From an uncultured Bacteroidales bacterium (lineage in GTDB: Bacteria; Bacteroidota; Bacteroidia; Bacteroidales; Marinilabiliaceae): a stretch of 17,792 nt of DNA. Both the position numbers and the translations under genes were made by a program. Location: positions 1 through 17,792 of the forward strand of contig CALAVC010000175.1 in NCBI GenBank assembly GCA_937892095.1. The letters run 5' to 3'. The notes beneath the pieces are model-generated. The model saw nothing but the letters and a program-made list of their open reading frames with translations, was not told the origin of the DNA and searched no databases. Positions 14,576-17,792 of this stretch are shown one piece after another; within the stretch, counting starts at the first letter, position 1; each line of letters starts with the position of its first letter.

Positions 14576-15352
14576 TTACTTTATTTTACCACGAAGTTTG
14601 TTGATGGGAATCTGGTATTCGACGGTATATGTAAAGCCCATTGTTACGCGACTATCATATTTTCCATAGCCTGCAACGGCGTATGGCTTGAGGTTGTCGG
14701 AGTGTGTAGAAGCAAGGAGGAAACGCACTCTAAAACTCCAGCCCATATAGATGTTGGGCAAGACTTCGCAACGTAGCCCAGAAAGCAAGTCGAGGCTATG
14801 CGAATTGACGGACGAACGCCCGACACTGCCACTATAATCACCCCAATAGCTATCGACAATGGTAAAGGCATCGCTTTTGTGTGTTTGCCATGCGTAGGCA
14901 TAGCGGAAGCCGACAAAAATATTGTTGTTTGATGGGTAATCTTCGTTGTTGAAGATGTCATAGTCAAGACCAATGCGCACAAATGAGCCGTCGGAGTTAT
15001 ATTTATAGCTATCGTTGTTGTACTTTATGTGTTCGTAGCCAACTTCGGCACCAGCAAAGAGTCGATTTTTGAGACCATATCGGCCAATAAATGCAAGTCC
15101 TGTGCGCTCATCGTTGATAAGACGCATGATTATGGGTGAGAGGTCGACACCAAGCGAAAGACCTTGGTCTTTAACAATAACATATTTTACTGTTTTGTTG
15201 TCTGTTTCCTCCTCTTCTGGCTGTCCTTGCTGTTGTTGATTAGTCATGGTCTTTGCCTTATCGATGAAATCGGATTGGGCAAAGGCTACGTTGGCAAAGG
15301 ACGTCAGTAGAAAAACCGAGAAACTAATAGACAAAAAAACGTGCGTTTTCAA
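14576..15352 (-). CDS. DUF6048-like outer-envelope protein
   Basis: A 258-aa exported protein with a clear signal peptide (MKTHVFLSISFSVFLLTS to about AFAQ, residue 26). A short Gln/Glu-rich, low-complexity linker (QQQQGQPEEEE) leads to a beta-strand-rich domain of alternating aromatic segments such as FVGFRYAYAWQTHKSD and GMSFRVRF-type strands, ending in TMGFTYTVEYQIPIN. This resembles a small outer-membrane beta-barrel. The pairing with the lipoprotein gene just before it matches the DUF6452-DUF6048 pair that I know from Bacteroidales. The start overlaps the end of the lipoprotein gene by 29 bases, suggesting coupled translation. Function unknown. Confidence 0.75.
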   Translation of the reverse strand: MKTHVFLSISFSVFLLTSFANVAFAQSDFIDKAKTMTNQQQQGQPEEEETDNKTVKYVIVKDQGLSLGVDLSPIIMRLINDERTGLAFIGRYGLKNRLFAGAEVGYEHIKYNNDSYKYNSDGSFVRIGLDYDIFNNEDYPSNNNIFVGFRYAYAWQTHKSDAFTIVDSYWGDYSGSVGRSSVNSHSLDLLSGLRCEVLPNIYMGWSFRVRFLLASTHSDNLKPYAVAGYGKYDSRVTMGFTYTVEYQIPINKLRGKIK

Positions 15353-15788
15353 GGCTTTCGTTATATTTTATTGTTTTGTGGACAATACTTACAGAGTCGA
15401 TGAATGTTTTTGTGTGACCGATAGAGTCGACAGATATTTCCATAGCAATCCCAGAACTACCAGAGACGGGTTCAAGCTCTTTGTCGTAGCGAATAAAGAT
15501 GTTGTCTTGCAGAGTTTGGGTTTGAATGACAAACTCTGTAGTACACCTACTTAGGTTAAGATTGAGGTAAAAACTACTTGCCGACTCGACGTCGTATAGC
15601 ATAGAGTCTTCACGTCCGATTCCATAAACTTTTACATCGGTTAGAACGGTATCGTTTTGCGTGTGAACAGAATAGAGTCCGACCTGCAAAGTATGCTGAT
15701 AGGAAAGTAGCGCGCTATCGTCGGCATTACATGCCGAAAAAAGAGCGAGAGGTATAAAGAGAGCAATGTGTTTATGGTCGAGCACCAT
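15324..15788 (-). CDS. DUF6452-like lipoprotein
   Basis: A 154-aa lipoprotein: MVLDHKHIALFIPLALFSAC gives a lipobox with lipidated Cys20. The mature part is beta-rich, with TLQVGLYSVHTQNDTVLTDVKVYGIGREDSMLYD and paired strands ending DSVSIVHKTIKYNES, as in DUF6452 proteins of Bacteroidales. Only one further Cys (LSRCTTEF) is present. The function is unknown; an envelope role with the following DUF6048-like protein is inferred from their fixed order and overlap. It starts 9 bases after the phosphatase stop. Confidence 0.75.
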   Translation of the reverse strand: MVLDHKHIALFIPLALFSACNADDSALLSYQHTLQVGLYSVHTQNDTVLTDVKVYGIGREDSMLYDVESASSFYLNLNLSRCTTEFVIQTQTLQDNIFIRYDKELEPVSGSSGIAMEISVDSIGHTKTFIDSVSIVHKTIKYNESLENARFFVY

Positions 15789-15797
15789 GGTGTATGA

Positions 15798-17792
15798 TTA
15801 GAATCGAATGCCGAGGAAAGAAATATCGTCAAGTTGTCCTTTGTCGTTGCGCCACTCGTAGTAGAAGTCATGAACGGCTTTTTGTTGTTCAGCGATTGGG
15901 AGTTGCACGACTTTTTCCATCATAGCTTCCATACCGCTATTTTTTAGGCGTTTACCGCGTTCTGTTGGTCCTCCAAATTGGTCGGGCATACCATCAGAAC
16001 TCATATAGATTGTGTCGCCAGAATATACTGTTTCGACATGCGTTTCAAAGGGCATATTTTCGCGGTTATTACGGTTGAAAACGACAAGAGCCATGTCCAT
16101 GCCATCGCGCGAATCTTCTTCGCCATTTTGTTGAAGGATGCCGATAAGACGTTCGTGCAGACGTTCGAGTATTTCGGCTGGGTCGACAAGGTCGTCACTA
16201 ACAAGGTCGTTGAGAATGGTCGTACCAATCATGCTCATGAATGCTCCAGGGACTCCATGTCCTGTACAGTCGGCACAAGCAAACATTTCGATGTCCCCTT
16301 TTGTGGCAGCCCAATAGAAGTCGCCACTGACGATGTGGCATGGTACGTAAAAAGCAAAGGCTCCACCAGTGCCATCATATCCCTTGAACGCATCAAGATT
16401 TGGCAAAATGGACTGTTGTATTCGTAGGGCGTAGTTTATGCTATCAGTAATGTCGCGGTTTTTGCTTGCAATTTCGTCGCGTTGCTCTCTGATTTGTTCT
16501 GTCTGTCGATTGACTTCTTCTTCGAGCATTTCTTTTTGGCGGCTAAGGATGCGATGACGCTCCATATCGCGACGTCGCTTGAAGAGCAAGAACGCTGTTA
16601 GAGCTACAAAAATGATGATGCCAATTATGATAAACATCAATTGCCTTTGCTTCGAAGCACGCAGTTCGACAAGTTGGCGCTCGGCTTGCAGACGTTGAGT
16701 TTTTTGTTCAAGTTTGTCCATCTGCATCATTGTCTGCATATCCTCGACTTGGCTAGTGTAGCGTTGTTGGTATACACTATCGGAAAGACTAAAAATTTTA
16801 TTGGCTATAAGATATTCTTGGCTGAAAGAACCGAGTTTGTGTATGGAGGATAGTTTTGTTTTGAGAGCATTGATGTGGTTGGTGTATTTTTTGCTTTTCG
16901 AGTAGAACTGTGCGGACGAATCGGCATAGGCAACAGAAGCTGTATAATTGCCAACCAATGAATAGAATTTGGCCTTTGCGTTGTTTAGCTCGGCCAGATA
17001 TTGCATAGCAAGGTCGTTTTCGTCTTTAAGTTTATTGGCAATTTCGATATGTTGGTTTGCAAGACGAATGTTTGACATATCGGTGTAGACATCGATATAT
17101 GCGACTTCGAGAAGCATACGAAAGTCGCCTGTAAAGACATCGCTATAAACTGTGTTTTGCTTAAACTCATCAAATTCGTTAAGTTCATTCTCATAGTTAT
17201 TGATGTACTTGAGAGCAACTTCGCGAATGGGTAGTTTTTGTGCAGCGGCAAGACGATTGGTTTGCAGTTCGAGACGCTGAAGCGTATGTGTGCTATCGAC
17301 TTTTTGGGGGGCGAGCATGTCGATACCCTCGGTGAAACATTCGATGGCTTTAACATATTGTTCCATTTCGATGTAGGCAAGACCAAGGGCTGTAAGAGCG
17401 TTGCAATGAACGTTTATGCGAACATCATCACCACTGTAATCTATAATTGGTTGTTTGCTGACATCGTAGAGATTTTGCGCGAGTTGAATGGCCGATTTGT
17501 ATCGCCCCATGTCGACAAAAATGATTGACTTGAGGAACTGAACGTAGTATATAAAACCTTTTTGTTCAGGGTAGTTTTCGTAGATTGATAACACAGAATC
17601 GGCTACAGAAATGGCTTCTGCGTATCGCGAAGCAGCGTGCCGACTTTGTATTCTTTGTGAAAGTATGTATGTGATATACTCGTCGTTGTTATCTTGCACG
17701 ACTTTTTCAATTAGGTCGTACAATTTATCGGCCATGACAACACTTTTGTCGCCAGAGCCTGCTTGAGCTTCGTACTCGTTGATTAAGGAATC
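15798..17792 (-). CDS. TPR membrane protein with SpoIIE-type PP2C phosphatase domain (5' partial)
   Basis: A signalling protein reaching the window edge. The frame stays open for 19 codons upstream of the ATG at 17735 (DSLINEYEAQ... is in frame and TPR-like), so the true start is probably outside. From the ATG at 17735: TPR-like helical repeats fill about residues 1-310, a coiled coil spans about 325-360, and one membrane helix (MFIIIGIIIFVALTAFLLF) lies at about 365-385. A second coiled coil (EMLEEEVNRQTEQIREQRDE) leads to the PP2C/SpoIIE domain at about 430-645. The metal-binding motifs are intact: IVSGDFYW, ADCTGHGVPGAFMS, YMSSDGMPDQ and a final DDISFLGI. Such proteins dephosphorylate Ser/Thr on anti-sigma-factor antagonists or regulate second signals; the target here is unknown. 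The TPR part is probably periplasmic, sensing, with the phosphatase in the cytoplasm. Confidence 0.9.
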   Translation of the reverse strand, partial: DSLINEYEAQAGSGDKSVVMADKLYDLIEKVVQDNNDEYITYILSQRIQSRHAASRYAEAISVADSVLSIYENYPEQKGFIYYVQFLKSIIFVDMGRYKSAIQLAQNLYDVSKQPIIDYSGDDVRINVHCNALTALGLAYIEMEQYVKAIECFTEGIDMLAPQKVDSTHTLQRLELQTNRLAAAQKLPIREVALKYINNYENELNEFDEFKQNTVYSDVFTGDFRMLLEVAYIDVYTDMSNIRLANQHIEIANKLKDENDLAMQYLAELNNAKAKFYSLVGNYTASVAYADSSAQFYSKSKKYTNHINALKTKLSSIHKLGSFSQEYLIANKIFSLSDSVYQQRYTSQVEDMQTMMQMDKLEQKTQRLQAERQLVELRASKQRQLMFIIIGIIIFVALTAFLLFKRRRDMERHRILSRQKEMLEEEVNRQTEQIREQRDEIASKNRDITDSINYALRIQQSILPNLDAFKGYDGTGGAFAFYVPCHIVSGDFYWAATKGDIEMFACADCTGHGVPGAFMSMIGTTILNDLVSDDLVDPAEILERLHERLIGILQQNGEEDSRDGMDMALVVFNRNNRENMPFETHVETVYSGDTIYMSSDGMPDQFGGPTERGKRLKNSGMEAMMEKVVQLPIAEQQKAVHDFYYEWRNDKGQLDDISFLGIRF

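Overview
The window is about 17.8 kb of low-GC chromosomal DNA from a member of the Bacteroidota, most likely order Bacteroidales. Supporting signs are the gene families (DUF4271 beside hemD, DUF4230, a DUF6452-like lipoprotein followed by a DUF6048-like protein, DUF4105, a GIN-domain protein, a DUF6250-like lipoprotein), TAnnTTTG-type -7 promoter boxes, and start codons preceded by A/T-rich sequence rather than Shine-Dalgarno motifs. Family names come from recognising protein motifs by eye; no database search was run.

Layout. (1) Positions 1-818, minus strand: wreckage of a McrBC-type restriction locus. An N-terminal McrB-like domain is joined to the C-terminal nuclease part of McrC by an apparent internal deletion, and the McrC part carries at least two frameshifts. 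(2) 993-3747, plus strand: an M49 dipeptidyl peptidase III and an exported GIN-domain protein. (3) 7204-3755, minus strand: a compact group of an XRE/Cro-type regulator, pyrK, pyrD and a DUF4105 membrane protein. It has a good promoter embedded in repeated TTTAC/GTAAA motifs and a perfect hairpin one base before the pyrK start. (4) 7205-7912: a 708-bp AT-rich non-coding region dense in palindromes and short repeats, followed by a 106-aa protein of unknown function (7913-8233). (5) 9203-8304, minus strand: a dead gene with an R-S-E ADP-ribosyltransferase domain behind a helical region, probably of phage origin, broken by two one-base frameshifts. (6) 9251-11480, plus strand: prfC (release factor 3) overlapping a DUF6250-like lipoprotein gene, closed by a strong probably bidirectional terminator. 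(7) 17792-11535, minus strand: seven tightly packed genes encoding a TPR/SpoIIE-type phosphatase (5' end outside the window), DUF6452-like lipoprotein, DUF6048-like envelope protein, LOG-family enzyme, DUF4271 membrane protein, HemD and DUF4230.

Most of the window is ordinary chromosome. The accessory signals lie at the left edge (dead McrBC) and at 6.6-9.2 kb, where a regulator with its probable operator array, a palindrome-rich spacer, an orphan small gene and a dead phage-like gene sit together. The least explained feature is the regulatory architecture around the XRE-pyrK-pyrD-DUF4105 group and the adjoining spacer. I did not find a convincing intact new defence or mobile system.
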